Assembly (NCBI RefSeq): GCF_016132545.1
Contig: NZ_CP066167.1
Location: 3,284,001-3,348,000 of the forward strand
Direction: 5' to 3'
DNA: 64,000 bases
Source: Spongiibacter nanhainus
GTDB lineage: Bacteria; Pseudomonadota; Gammaproteobacteria; Pseudomonadales; Spongiibacteraceae
The notes under the pieces were generated by a model, which did no database searches, was not told the DNA's origin, and saw only the letters and a program-made list of their open reading frames with translations. The stretch's first letter is position 1, and every line of letters begins with the position of its first letter. Shown here in pieces: positions 1 to 8,383 of the stretch. The translations under genes and the position numbers were made by a program.

Positions 1-883
1 CGGTCTCAGCGAGGCCCGTTACGGCGATCTGCCCCGCTGGCGGGATGCAGTCTCCGCACTTCCCGATCTGTCCCCCACAACCATCGCTCTCAATCAAAGC
101 CGGGTTGGCGCTGACGGGCCAATCACCACCGAACAGCAACAGGCATTGCAGCACACCCTGATGCAACTGCATCCCTGGCGAAAAGGGCCTTTTGAACTGT
201 TTGGAGTGCACATTGACACCGAGTGGCGCTCGGACTGGAAATGGGACCGCCTGGAGAGCGCCATATCTCCCCTGCAGGGTCGCAACGTGCTGGACGTAGG
301 CTGTGGCAGCGGCTACCACTGCTGGCGCATGCGCGGCGCGGGTGCGGCTCTGGTGGCTGGAATCGACCCCACACCGCTATTTGTGATGCAGTATTTTGCT
401 TTGCAACGCTACATCAACGACCCCGCCGTCGCCGTGCTGCCGATGGGTATTGAGCACCTGCCCGAAAAAATGCGGCGCTTCGATACCGTATTCTCCATGG
501 GCATTTTGTACCACCGCCGCTCCCCTTTCGATCACTTGCTCGCTCTGCGAGACGCATTGAGAAGCGGTGGCGAACTGGTGTTGGAGACCCTGGTTATCGA
601 GCAGGCCCAGGGCGACTGTTTGGTGCCCAAGGGACGTTACAGCAAGATGGGCAATGTCTGGTTTATTCCCAGCCCCGAGAGCCTGACGATCTGGCTGGAA
701 AAAGTCGGCTTCAAGCACATCCGAGTGGTAGACGTCAGCACGACGACCACCGAGGAGCAGCGCCGCACAGAATGGATGCGATTTCACTCCCTGGAGCAGT
801 TTCTTGACCCTGAAGATCCGTCCCGCACAGTGGAAGGCTACCCCGCGCCCCGACGCGCCATTCTGATCGCAGAGGCGCCTTAA
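1..883 (+). CDS. cmoB: tRNA U34 carboxymethyltransferase CmoB (5' end missing)
   Basis: CmoB transfers the carboxymethyl group of carboxy-SAM to 5-hydroxyuridine at tRNA position 34, giving cmo5U for wobble decoding. The open frame runs in from the left edge (first full codon at base 2), so the N-terminus lies outside; about 293 residues are visible of a family of about 320. The CmoB-typical stretch FGVHIDTEWRSDWKWDRL is followed by the SAM-binding loop VLDVGCGSGYH and a class I methyltransferase fold ending in APRRAILIAE. The usual partner cmoA would be expected just upstream, off the window. An internal ATG at 146 opens a shorter frame but would cut off family sequence, so I do not use it. 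Confidence 0.95.
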   Translation, partial: GLSEARYGDLPRWRDAVSALPDLSPTTIALNQSRVGADGPITTEQQQALQHTLMQLHPWRKGPFELFGVHIDTEWRSDWKWDRLESAISPLQGRNVLDVGCGSGYHCWRMRGAGAALVAGIDPTPLFVMQYFALQRYINDPAVAVLPMGIEHLPEKMRRFDTVFSMGILYHRRSPFDHLLALRDALRSGGELVLETLVIEQAQGDCLVPKGRYSKMGNVWFIPSPESLTIWLEKVGFKHIRVVDVSTTTTEEQRRTEWMRFHSLEQFLDPEDPSRTVEGYPAPRRAILIAEAP

Positions 884-1040
884 TCACCCAGCACAAGGCT
901 CTGCGCCATATAAGGTACAGCGGCCAAAGCTTTAAGCTCATCACAAAAATAATAAAGCTACCGTTTTATTTTTACTCCACTATGCTATCTTGTGCTAACC
1001 TTAAACGATAAAAGCACAAGCTGAGCGCGGTAACGACGCC

Positions 1041-2513
1041 ATGGACAACCGTCAACACGAATCCCGCCCCCACGCCCTGCGAGCCGTCGCGCTACAATGG
1101 CTGGGCGATACATTGGATCGTTACCTTGCCCGACTGCAGGACAACTTTAATCGACGGGCGCAAAGTGCCGCCAGTCCCGCCGAGAAAGATGACCTGCTAT
1201 CCCACCGGCAACTTATCGCCCTTGGCAAAGAAACCGCCCATAAGGCGTTTTTTACCCACATACTGCACAGCTTCGACCATGCGATTCCCTATAGCCCTGC
1301 CGGGAGCAGCCCGCTGGACCGGCTGTACCAGCATTGCCAAACTGCCGAGAGCGACGAAAGCGCCCGCTTACAGTTGGCGCAACTGTGCCGCAGCCTCACT
1401 CCAACATCGATCCTGGCCGGCTTCCAGCACCTGGCTGAGCCCCTGCGACTGAGCCAACATCGCAACCAGGCCTTAAATCTGTTTCAGATTTTGGTGGTCC
1501 GCAACCTCGGCCAGCTCTACACCCTACTGGACACCGCCCTGAAAGAGGGTCAGCAGGTCAACCAACTGCGGGAGTGGATCGCTCACATTGAGCATCAACT
1601 TCATCACGACAGCCTGTCGGCCCAGGAACGCGCACTGAATGAAGCTCGCCTGCAACGACTGAAGTCCCGATTGAGCGGCAAGCTCCAGTCGGTCGTCGCG
1701 GTCGATGACGATGACTTGCTGGCTGAAGTCGGGGCCATTTTTGAGCTCCGCCACCTTGCCGAGGAACACCAGCGGCGCAGCGCCCCCGATGACCTGAGAA
1801 GCACGCTGAACCGCCTTCGTAAAGTCGTTACCCAGGCGGCGCTGAAGGATCGGGAAGGTTTTCTCAACCCCCTCCACCCGGTTCGGCAAATCAGCCGCCA
1901 GATCATCGCGGCAACAGCCCAGTGGGAGCATGCTGACCCCGACAGCCAACAGCAGTTCGCCACGGCCCTAAAATTATTTTGTGGCCAGCTTGAACAAAAT
2001 ATGGATGCCCATGATGCACTGGCCGAACCGATCTCCGGCATCGACCGCCACTGCCGCCATATGCTGCAGCTGGCCAGGCTGGACCGACGCCGATTACGGC
2101 AGCAGGCCTCCGGCAAGCGGCGCGTGGCCGACCTGCGCAGAGAAGTCCACGCCATCATCGACGACAAAACTCAGCACGCATCCCTGCCCGCCAGCATCGA
2201 CAATATGCTGCACGGGCCCCTGACCTCTATTTTGCTCTACCACTGGCTACGCCACGGCAGCAACAGCGGCGCGATGCGTCGCAACCTGCAACTGGTCGAC
2301 GACATACTCTGGTATATCAAACCTCACCATCAATGGCAGGAGCTGCGCCGCGCCAAAGACATGGCGGTCAGCATTGAGCAGCGCCTCCATGAAGGCCTGG
2401 AGCGTATTAACTACAATCCCACCGCCGCCCAGGCGATGATCGACGAGCTTCACCAGCTCCGTATCGCGGCCTCCAGCCAATCCCGCCTATTGAGCCAGCG
2501 CAGCCCCTACTGA
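1041..2513 (+). CDS. DUF1631-like protein of unknown function
   Basis: The 490-residue product is almost entirely helical and rich in charged residues, Gln and Leu, with no signal peptide or membrane segment. The central part, around FLNPLHPVRQISRQI and the later VDDILWYIKP, resembles DUF1631 proteins, a gammaproteobacterial family without an assigned function; many are longer (700 or more residues), so this may be a short form. It stands alone between cmoB and the aminotransferase, with 157 bases upstream that contain an AT-rich stretch (around 955-1000) which could hold a promoter. The start has no clear ribosome binding site. Assignment to the family is from remembered sequence features, not a search. 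Confidence 0.6.
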   Translation: MDNRQHESRPHALRAVALQWLGDTLDRYLARLQDNFNRRAQSAASPAEKDDLLSHRQLIALGKETAHKAFFTHILHSFDHAIPYSPAGSSPLDRLYQHCQTAESDESARLQLAQLCRSLTPTSILAGFQHLAEPLRLSQHRNQALNLFQILVVRNLGQLYTLLDTALKEGQQVNQLREWIAHIEHQLHHDSLSAQERALNEARLQRLKSRLSGKLQSVVAVDDDDLLAEVGAIFELRHLAEEHQRRSAPDDLRSTLNRLRKVVTQAALKDREGFLNPLHPVRQISRQIIAATAQWEHADPDSQQQFATALKLFCGQLEQNMDAHDALAEPISGIDRHCRHMLQLARLDRRRLRQQASGKRRVADLRREVHAIIDDKTQHASLPASIDNMLHGPLTSILLYHWLRHGSNSGAMRRNLQLVDDILWYIKPHHQWQELRRAKDMAVSIEQRLHEGLERINYNPTAAQAMIDELHQLRIAASSQSRLLSQRSPY

Positions 2514-2595
2514 CGCCAACTGCGGATTGCCGTTATAATTACGGTTCGTTCCCGGCTATCAGCCCGGACATCAGTCCTTTCCCCACGGTATTAAG

Positions 2596-3924
2596 GTGAT
2601 CACTTTGCAAGCCGACAACGCGTCAACAGGCCGACTCTCTCTCGACCAGCCCCTAGATAGCGCCAGCACAGCCACGCTACAGGAATGGGAATCTCAGCTC
2701 AGCCAACGCTACGAGGCCTTCAAACAGGCCAATCTCAAGCTCGATCTCACCCGCGGCAAGCCCAGCAGCCAGCAACTGGATTTGTCCAACGGCATGATGA
2801 CAGTGCTGGGATCAGACTTGAGCAACGAAGCCGGCACCGACCTGCGCAACTACGGTGGCATCGATGGCATCGCCGAGTGCAAGGCCCTGTTTGCGCCAGT
2901 ATTGGACGTTAACAGCGACGAGATTTTGGTGGGCGGCAACAGCAGCCTGACACTGATGTACTTCGCGGTAATGTTCGCCCTTCACCAAGGCTTTGGCGAT
3001 TTAGGTGACAGCTGGGCCAGCGAGGGTAAAACCGCCAAATTCCTGTGCCCGGTGCCCGGCTATGACCGTCACTTCAGCGTCTGCGAGCACCTGGGCATCG
3101 ACATGATCCCCGTTGCCATGGATGAGAATGGCCCGGATATGGACCAGGTTGAAAGCCTGGTTCGCCAGGACGACAGCATCAAAGGCATCTGGTGCGTGCC
3201 CCGCTTCAGCAATCCCACCGGGATTGTCTACAGCGACGAAGTGGTCTCCCGCATCGCCGGTCTCGGTAAAATCGCCGGCCGCAACTTCCGAGTATTCTGG
3301 GACAACGCCTACGCCGTCCACAGCTTCTCTGACGATTCGCCCCAAGTGGCCAGCTTGATGGCCGCCTGCCGCGCGGCTGGCACCGAAAACAGCGTCTACT
3401 TGTTTGGCTCGACCTCAAAAATCACCTATGCCGGCGCCGGTGTTGCCTTTGCCGGCATGTCGGCGGCCAACTTGACGGCCTTCAAGGCCCATCTGGGCAT
3501 GACACAAATCGGCCCCGACAAGATTAACCAACTGCGCCATGCTCGCTTCTTGAAAGACCAAGATGGCTTGGCCCAGCATATGCGCGATCATGCCGCAGCG
3601 CTCAAGCCCCGCTTTGACATCGTGCTTAAGCACCTTAACGAAGGTTTGGCAGACAGCGGCATGCTGAGCTGGACCGAGCCCCAGGGCGGTTACTTCGTCT
3701 CCGTGGATACCCTGCCCGGGCTAGCCAAACAAGTGGTCGGCATGGCGGCTGATGCCGGCGTCAAATTGACTCCAGCCGGTGCTACCTACCCCTACGGCAA
3801 CGACCCCGAGGACCGCAATATCCGCCTGGCGCCCAGCGTGCCTACTTTGGAGGAAATCGACCAGGCGATGGCGGTTTTCGTTACCTGCGTTCAGTTGGCC
3901 TCAGTGCGTCAAAAGCTGGCCTAA
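2596..3924 (+). CDS. PLP-dependent aminotransferase, aspartate aminotransferase-like (MocR-type class I)
   Basis: A fold-type I aminotransferase of about 440 residues. Visible family signatures are LDLTRGKPSSQQLDLSNGM near the N-terminus, NPTGIVYS (substrate/PLP region), the conserved Asn-Ala-Tyr of WDNAYAVHSF, and GSTSKITYAGAGVAF containing the PLP-binding lysine. This matches the bacterial family annotated as aspartate aminotransferase-like (PF12897); the true amino acid substrate is not known. The frame opens with GTG at 2596, but TAAGGTGATC, an excellent ribosome binding site, overlaps that codon and lies about 5 bases before a TTG at 2605. The TTG is therefore the more likely start, giving a protein three residues shorter. 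An Lrp/AsnC regulator follows 154 bases downstream on the same strand and may control it. Confidence 0.85.
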   Translation: MITLQADNASTGRLSLDQPLDSASTATLQEWESQLSQRYEAFKQANLKLDLTRGKPSSQQLDLSNGMMTVLGSDLSNEAGTDLRNYGGIDGIAECKALFAPVLDVNSDEILVGGNSSLTLMYFAVMFALHQGFGDLGDSWASEGKTAKFLCPVPGYDRHFSVCEHLGIDMIPVAMDENGPDMDQVESLVRQDDSIKGIWCVPRFSNPTGIVYSDEVVSRIAGLGKIAGRNFRVFWDNAYAVHSFSDDSPQVASLMAACRAAGTENSVYLFGSTSKITYAGAGVAFAGMSAANLTAFKAHLGMTQIGPDKINQLRHARFLKDQDGLAQHMRDHAAALKPRFDIVLKHLNEGLADSGMLSWTEPQGGYFVSVDTLPGLAKQVVGMAADAGVKLTPAGATYPYGNDPEDRNIRLAPSVPTLEEIDQAMAVFVTCVQLASVRQKLA

Positions 3925-3935
3925 GCAACACCCTC

Positions 3936-3956
3936 GCGGCGCCCGCTCGGCGCCGC
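3936..3956 (+). terminator. possible hairpin terminator after the aminotransferase gene
   Basis: GCGGCGCC at 3936-3943 pairs perfectly with GGCGCCGC at 3949-3956 across a 5-base loop, 12 bases after the stop codon. The bases that follow are C-rich (TCTCCCCC), not a run of T, so it is a weak candidate for intrinsic termination and could equally be a transcript-stabilising hairpin. Confidence 0.35.
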
Positions 3957-4078
3957 TCTCCCCCTTCAACACGCTCTTCCATCAACTTCACCGCTATACA
4001 GCTTATTGCCGGAAGACAGCACCAGCTATCCGCGCTAGGCTATTGTAGAGTCTAATTTAACTACATGGTGGGCTTGGA

Positions 4079-4555
4079 ATGGATAATAAACTCAGTCGCC
4101 AAGACATTCAGATTCTCAGCATTCTGCAAACCGATGCCGGCAAAACCTCTAGCGAGATTGCCGACATGGTGGGCATGTCCCAGTCACCATGCTGGCGTCG
4201 CATCAATCGGGTTGAGCAGGAGGGAATTGTTGCTCGCAAAGTCGCGGTATTGGACCGGCACAAATTGGGAATGGACCTGGTCGCCTTTACCACTATTAAC
4301 CTTACCACCGCCGGCCGGCAGAACCTGGTGGAGTTTGAAGCATCAGTGGAGAACTTCGATGAGGTGGTGGAGTGCTACACCATGACCGGTACCTGGGACT
4401 ATATGCTCAAAATCATAGTGAAGGACATCCGTCATTACGAGACCTTTGTGAGGGACCGCTTACTGGCGCTGCCAATGATCGGCGAAATTCACTCCCACAT
4501 TGCCGTCACCGAAATCAAAAACACCACCGCCCTGCCCCTGACCACCCAGCTGTAG
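4079..4555 (+). CDS. Lrp/AsnC family transcriptional regulator
   Basis: A 158-residue regulator of the size usual for the family. An N-terminal winged helix-turn-helix (residues about 5-60, DIQILSILQTDAGKTSSEIA then VGMSQSPCWRRINRVEQEG) is followed by an RAM/AsnC_trans_reg ligand domain with the typical TGTWDYMLKIIVKDIRHYETF stretch (residues about 95-120). Such proteins usually sense amino acids and act as dimers to octamers. It lies directly after the aminotransferase gene on the same strand, which suggests that amino acid metabolism is the regulated process; the effector is unknown. Its end faces the end of dnaB, 14 bases away. Confidence 0.92.
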   Translation: MDNKLSRQDIQILSILQTDAGKTSSEIADMVGMSQSPCWRRINRVEQEGIVARKVAVLDRHKLGMDLVAFTTINLTTAGRQNLVEFEASVENFDEVVECYTMTGTWDYMLKIIVKDIRHYETFVRDRLLALPMIGEIHSHIAVTEIKNTTALPLTTQL

Positions 4556-4569
4556 CCGCGTTGCGACGC

Positions 4570-5985
4570 TTAGCCGAAATCCTCGTCCTGCTCAAAACCG
4601 TAGGCCAGGTTTTCAAAACGGGTGAACTTGCCGATAAAGCTGAGGCGAGCGGTGCCGATGGGGCCGTTACGCTGCTTGCCGATAATGATTTCAGCGACAC
4701 CCTTGTCCGGCGACTCCTCGTTGTACACTTCATCCCGGTAAATAAACATGATGACGTCGGCATCCTGCTCGATGGCGCCGGATTCCCGGAGGTCGGAGTT
4801 CACTGGGCGCTTATTAGGGCGCTGCTCCAAGGCACGGTTGAGCTGGGACAGGGCCACTACCGGACAATCGAATTCCTTGGCGATGCCTTTAAGCGAGCGG
4901 GAAATCTCGGAAATCTCCGCGGTACGCCCTTCACCACTGCGGCCCGCCACCTGCATCAACTGCAAGTAGTCCAGCATAATCATGCCGATACTGCCGTGCT
5001 CTCGGTAGATTTTCCGCGCCCGGGAGCGGACCTCGGTTGGCGTCAGAGCCGGGGTGTCGTCAATGTACAGGGGCCGGTCCTTGAGCTTACTGACCGCAGC
5101 GCTGAGCTTGGGCCAGTCCTCCTCCTCCAGCTTACCGGTGCGAATCCGGGTCTGGTCAATCTTTCCTATAGAGGACAGCATCCTCATCATCAACTGATTG
5201 GCGGGCATCTCCATACTAAAGACCAGCATTGGCTGATCATGTTTTAGCAGGGCATTTTCTACCAAGTTCATGGCAAAGGTAGTCTTACCCATGGAGGGAC
5301 GGGCTGCGACGATGACCAGATCGGACTTTTGCAGTCCCGAGGTCATATCGTCGAGTTTTTCAAAGCCGGTGCTGAGACCAGTGAGTGCCTCGTCGTTGTT
5401 GAACAGCTCATCGATTTTTTCCACCGCCTGCTTGAGCAGCGGATTAACCGGCTCCAGGCCACCCGTCTTGGGGCGGTCCTCGGCGATCTGCATGATCTGC
5501 CGCTCGGCCTCGTCCAGCAGCTCTTCGCTGCTGCGCCCTTCAGGGTTAAAGCTGGTATCGGCGATGACATTAGCGGCGGTAATCAGCGAGCGGAATATCG
5601 CCCGTTCTCGCACCGCATTGGCGTAGGCGCGAATATTGGCCACTGAAGGCGTAGTCCCCGCTACCTCCGCCAAGTAGGCAGCGCCCCCAACAGCCTCCAG
5701 CTCCCCCGCCCGGGCCAGGGCCTCTGCCACGGTGACCACGTCGATGGGCTGCTGCTGCTCCACCAGGCGAACCATCTGCGCAAAAATTTTGCGATGCTCG
5801 GGGCGGAAGAAATCGGCCTCGTTTACCTGATCGGCGACCGCATCCCAAACTTCACCATCGATCATCAAGCCGCCCAGCACCGACTGCTCGGCCTCAAGGG
5901 AATGAGGCGGCAATTTCAGCTGCGCCAGCTCGCCCTCATCAAACAGGGGTGGCGGGGCTTCTTCAGGAAATGAGTCAGTCTGCAC
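4570..5985 (-). CDS. dnaB: replicative DNA helicase DnaB
   Basis: The hexameric 5'-3' helicase that unwinds DNA at the replication fork. The 471 residues match full length. The N-terminal DnaB domain begins at PPHSLEAEQSVLGGLMID (about residue 26). The RecA-like ATPase domain carries Walker A ARPSMGKTTFA (about residue 225), Walker B-type IMLDYLQLM and the arginine-finger region LSQLNRALEQRPNKRP. The start used is GTG at 5985; no strong ribosome binding site precedes it. It is the last gene of the rpsF-rpsR-rplI-dnaB block, but two terminator-like hairpins separate it from rplI, so it probably has its own expression as well. No intein is present: the Walker A and DNA-binding regions are uninterrupted. 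Confidence 0.97.
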   Translation of the reverse strand: MQTDSFPEEAPPPLFDEGELAQLKLPPHSLEAEQSVLGGLMIDGEVWDAVADQVNEADFFRPEHRKIFAQMVRLVEQQQPIDVVTVAEALARAGELEAVGGAAYLAEVAGTTPSVANIRAYANAVRERAIFRSLITAANVIADTSFNPEGRSSEELLDEAERQIMQIAEDRPKTGGLEPVNPLLKQAVEKIDELFNNDEALTGLSTGFEKLDDMTSGLQKSDLVIVAARPSMGKTTFAMNLVENALLKHDQPMLVFSMEMPANQLMMRMLSSIGKIDQTRIRTGKLEEEDWPKLSAAVSKLKDRPLYIDDTPALTPTEVRSRARKIYREHGSIGMIMLDYLQLMQVAGRSGEGRTAEISEISRSLKGIAKEFDCPVVALSQLNRALEQRPNKRPVNSDLRESGAIEQDADVIMFIYRDEVYNEESPDKGVAEIIIGKQRNGPIGTARLSFIGKFTRFENLAYGFEQDEDFG

Positions 5986-6036
5986 GAGACAACCAAGGCA
6001 TAGCTATCGGCTCAGCATTGTTACAAAGACGCCGAC

Positions 6037-6077
6037 AAAAAAAAAGCGCGCCGGCACCTAAACGGAACCCGACGCGC
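6037..6077 (-). terminator. intrinsic terminator between rplI and dnaB
   Basis: On the minus strand a GC-rich stem (bases 6069-6077 with 6046-6054, one non-Watson-Crick pair) is followed at once by nine T residues (the A run at 6037-6045). It is a textbook intrinsic terminator for the ribosomal protein transcript upstream of dnaB. Confidence 0.85.
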
Positions 6078-6095
6078 CTCAAAACGGTCAGCGTT

Positions 6096-6118
6096 AAAAG
6101 CGGCTATTCAAGCCGCCT
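6096..6118 (-). terminator. second hairpin after rplI
   Basis: GCGGCT at 6100-6105 pairs with AGCCGC at 6111-6116 around a 5-base loop and is followed on the minus strand by TTTTAAC. It begins about 20 bases after the rplI stop codon, so rplI seems to be followed by two tandem terminators. Confidence 0.55.
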
Positions 6119-6137
6119 TTAGCAAGACTCTCTGTGC

Positions 6138-6584
6138 TTACTCGGCAGCCACTACAACAGTGACGGTCTGAACCACATCACTGTGTACCTGGATGTCGAT
6201 GTCGTAGCTGCCGATTTCGCGAATCGGGCCTTCCGGCATACGCACTTCGCTCTTGTTCACTTCAACGCCAGCTGCAGTGATGGCATCGGCGATGTCGCGG
6301 GTACCAATAGAGCCAAACAGCTTGCCACCCTCGCCAACGTTGGCTTCGATGGTCACGCTGACTTCGGCCAGCTTCTCGGCGCGGGCATCTGCCGCAGAGC
6401 GCTTGTCCGCTGCGGCGGCTTCAAGCTCGGCGCGACGGGCTTCAAAGGTTTTCACATTCTCGTCAGTGGCCGCGACAGCCTTACCGAAGGGAATGAGAAA
6501 GTTGCGGCCGTAACCGGCTTTGACGGTCACTTGATCGCCCAGGTTGCCGAGCTTGCCAATTTTTTCCAGTAGAATCACTTGCAT
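6138..6584 (-). CDS. rplI: 50S ribosomal protein L9
   Basis: L9 binds 23S rRNA domain V and helps maintain the reading frame. The 148 residues start [19 protein letters not shown], the canonical N-terminal rRNA-binding domain, followed by the long connecting helix rich in Ala, Glu and Lys (about residues 42-75) and the C-terminal domain. The open frame extends 8 codons further upstream, but the ATG at 6584 follows AGAGG at a proper distance and starts exactly where L9 proteins start. It is the last ribosomal gene of the rpsF-rpsR-rplI cluster. Confidence 0.97.
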   Translation of the reverse strand: MQVILLEKIGKLGNLGDQVTVKAGYGRNFLIPFGKAVAATDENVKTFEARRAELEAAAADKRSAADARAEKLAEVSVTIEANVGEGGKLFGSIGTRDIADAITAAGVEVNKSEVRMPEGPIREIGSYDIDIQVHSDVVQTVTVVVAAE

Positions 6585-6623
6585 GGTTCTTGCCTCTTTA
6601 GTCTGCATTTACCCGGCGGAAAA

Positions 6624-7469
6624 TCACTTACCGCGCTGTGGCAAACGCCCTCTAATATCAATCCAACTATCCACAATCGCCGCAAATACCAACGCCATCC
6701 ACAAGGGACTCAGCAATAGCAGCGCAATATAAAAAATCACCAGCCAACCCCCACTCAGGGCCAGTTGACCTACCGTACCGTGCACCAGGGCCAGACCCGA
6801 CATCGCGAAGGGCAGCAAACACATCACCCCCCAAAACCGAAACGGGGTACCGCTGTTGGCCACCAGCAGCATAACAATGACCAATCCCACCGCCATCGCC
6901 GGCGGCAAACGCAGCCGCCACATCTCCTGGCGAAATCCGCCGGGGTTGTAGAGCATGGCCTGCCACCACCGTGCCAGCATTACCGCCAGCACACTCCACA
7001 ATACAGTGCTGGCGCCGATGACAGCGGCAATATCACCGCCACCGATCTCGGGCATGCTGCCCTGCATCTGCGCCTCAAACTGATCCAACATAGGCTGTAT
7101 CAGCGCCAGTATTGAGGCCAAGTAGTCCTCGGCCATACCGTAAAGCAATCCCGCCACGACGTAGCCCGAGGCTACCGCCGCCAACAAGGCCATTGGCCAG
7201 GAGCGGGTATCTCGCAGTACCAGGGCAGTGACGGCTCCGCCTAACAGCATTGTTAGCGGTCCAACGTCGGCGCCCAATATCGCCACGGCGACGGCGGGAA
7301 GCAAGGCCCAAAATACAACGTAGCCTCCTTCCGCAATGCCCTTGCGCAACATGACCAACGCTGCAGCCGCAGCGCCAACCCATGCAAACACCAGGGTACC
7401 CATTGCCAGGCCGGCCACAGCGACCGCCTGCAGGCGCCCTTTCATAATAAATTCAGCGAGTGGGCGCAC
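6624..7469 (-). CDS. conserved inner membrane protein between rpsR and rplI (DUF2232/YybS-like)
   Basis: A 281-residue polytopic membrane protein with about seven or eight hydrophobic segments (for example AVAGLAMGTLVFAWVGAAAA near the N-terminus and GLVIVMLLVANSG in the second half). A protein of this type sits between rpsR and rplI in Pseudomonas and relatives; the family resembles DUF2232/YybS, and its function is unknown. I chose the GTG start at 7469 because the resulting N-terminus, RPLAEFIMKGR, resembles the opening I recall for these relatives; a shorter start is the ATG at 7445. It lies 16 bases after rpsR and 39 bases before rplI, so it is presumably cotranscribed with them. Confidence 0.75.
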   Translation of the reverse strand: MRPLAEFIMKGRLQAVAVAGLAMGTLVFAWVGAAAAALVMLRKGIAEGGYVVFWALLPAVAVAILGADVGPLTMLLGGAVTALVLRDTRSWPMALLAAVASGYVVAGLLYGMAEDYLASILALIQPMLDQFEAQMQGSMPEIGGGDIAAVIGASTVLWSVLAVMLARWWQAMLYNPGGFRQEMWRLRLPPAMAVGLVIVMLLVANSGTPFRFWGVMCLLPFAMSGLALVHGTVGQLALSGGWLVIFYIALLLLSPLWMALVFAAIVDSWIDIRGRLPQRGK

Positions 7470-7485
7470 GGCTCAAACTAACCAG

Positions 7486-7713
7486 TTACTGATGGCTGTC
7501 CGTGTAGGGCAGCAATGCCAGGAAGCGCGCGCGCTTGATGGCCGTTGACAACTGGCGCTGATACTTGGCATTGGTACCGGTGATGCGGCTGGGTACAATT
7601 TTGCCAGTTTCAGATACATAGGCTTTCAGGGTATCCAGATCTTTGTAATCGATCTCTTTGACGCCCTCCGCGGTAAAGCGGCAAAACTTACGACGGCGAA
7701 AAAAACGTGCCAT
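7486..7713 (-). CDS. rpsR: 30S ribosomal protein S18
   Basis: S18 forms a heterodimer with S6 on the 30S platform. The 75-residue product has the family sequence [50 protein letters not shown], and a short basic-aromatic end. The ATG at 7713 follows GAGGAGA at about 8 bases, a strong ribosome binding site. It lies 26 bases downstream of rpsF in the same operon. Confidence 0.98.
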   Translation of the reverse strand: MARFFRRRKFCRFTAEGVKEIDYKDLDTLKAYVSETGKIVPSRITGTNAKYQRQLSTAIKRARFLALLPYTDSHQ

Positions 7714-7739
7714 AACTCTATCTCCTCAGATTATCCGCT

Positions 7740-8183
7740 TTACTCGGCGCTAGCCGCTTCAGTCTGTTCAGAACTCTCGCTGCTATCGCTGGAGCTGTTG
7801 CCCTCATCGCGACTGCTGCGCTCAGTGCGCTGCTCGCTGCGACCACGGCGCTCGCGGCTCTCTTTCTCAGCGCGCATGATGGGAGATTCTTCAGTCACCG
7901 CCTCGTCGCGACGAATCACCAGGTTCCGCAGTACGGCATCGTTGTAACGGAAGTTAGTGTTCAGCTCGTCGATGGCGTCGGCAGACGCTTCAGCGTTGAG
8001 GAGCACGTAGTGTGCTTTGTGGATTTTATTGATTGGGTAGGCAAGCTGGCGGCGTCCCCAATCTTCCAGACGGTGGACCTTGCCGCCGTCTTTCTCGATG
8101 GTTTGGGTATAACGCTCGATCATACCCGGTACCTGCTCGCTCTGGTCTGGGTGGACCAGGAACACGATTTCGTAGTGTCGCAT
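7740..8183 (-). CDS. rpsF: 30S ribosomal protein S6 with long acidic tail
   Basis: S6 binds S18 and the central domain of 16S rRNA. The conserved core covers residues 1 to about 100 ([58 protein letters not shown]). The last 40 or so residues form a low-complexity tail of Arg/Glu then Ser/Glu, reaching 147 residues in total. S6 tails are substrates for RimK glutamate addition in E. coli, but the Ser-rich extension here is longer than in E. coli. The ATG at 8183 follows AAGGAG, a strong ribosome binding site, and a near-consensus promoter lies 117 bases upstream. Confidence 0.97.
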   Translation of the reverse strand: MRHYEIVFLVHPDQSEQVPGMIERYTQTIEKDGGKVHRLEDWGRRQLAYPINKIHKAHYVLLNAEASADAIDELNTNFRYNDAVLRNLVIRRDEAVTEESPIMRAEKESRERRGRSEQRTERSSRDEGNSSSDSSESSEQTEAASAE

Positions 8184-8299
8184 TGTTGCTCCTTACGGGT
8201 TAAAGCCACCCGGCTGCTACTAGCTTCTACTAAAAGCACCACGGTGTGACAAGGAGGGCAAGCCGGCCAGGCCGGATTGCCGATAAATCAGGAGCGCGG

Positions 8300-8328
8300 A
8301 TTTTAGGCAAAGCCCCGCCTAGATGCAA
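8300..8328 (-). promoter_or_regulatory. sigma70-type promoter of the rpsF operon
   Basis: On the minus strand TTGCAT (8328-8323) is followed after exactly 17 bases by TAAAAT (8305-8300), close to the TTGACA/TATAAT consensus. The transcript would start near 8292 and have a leader of about 110 bases before rpsF. That leader contains inverted GC-rich stretches (GGCCTGGCCGG and CACCGTGGTG). A S6:S18 autoregulatory element is known in rpsF leaders of many bacteria, but I could not confirm its structure here. Confidence 0.75.
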
Positions 8329-8383
8329 GAAAATTGGCGAGTTTTTACACAATATGCCGGGATCGGGGCACTAGCGAGACGGA

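Noticed and set aside
8184-8299. S6:S18 autoregulatory leader element in the rpsF leader
   Set aside because: Expected from other bacteria, but I could not build the known stem with its conserved bulge by hand.
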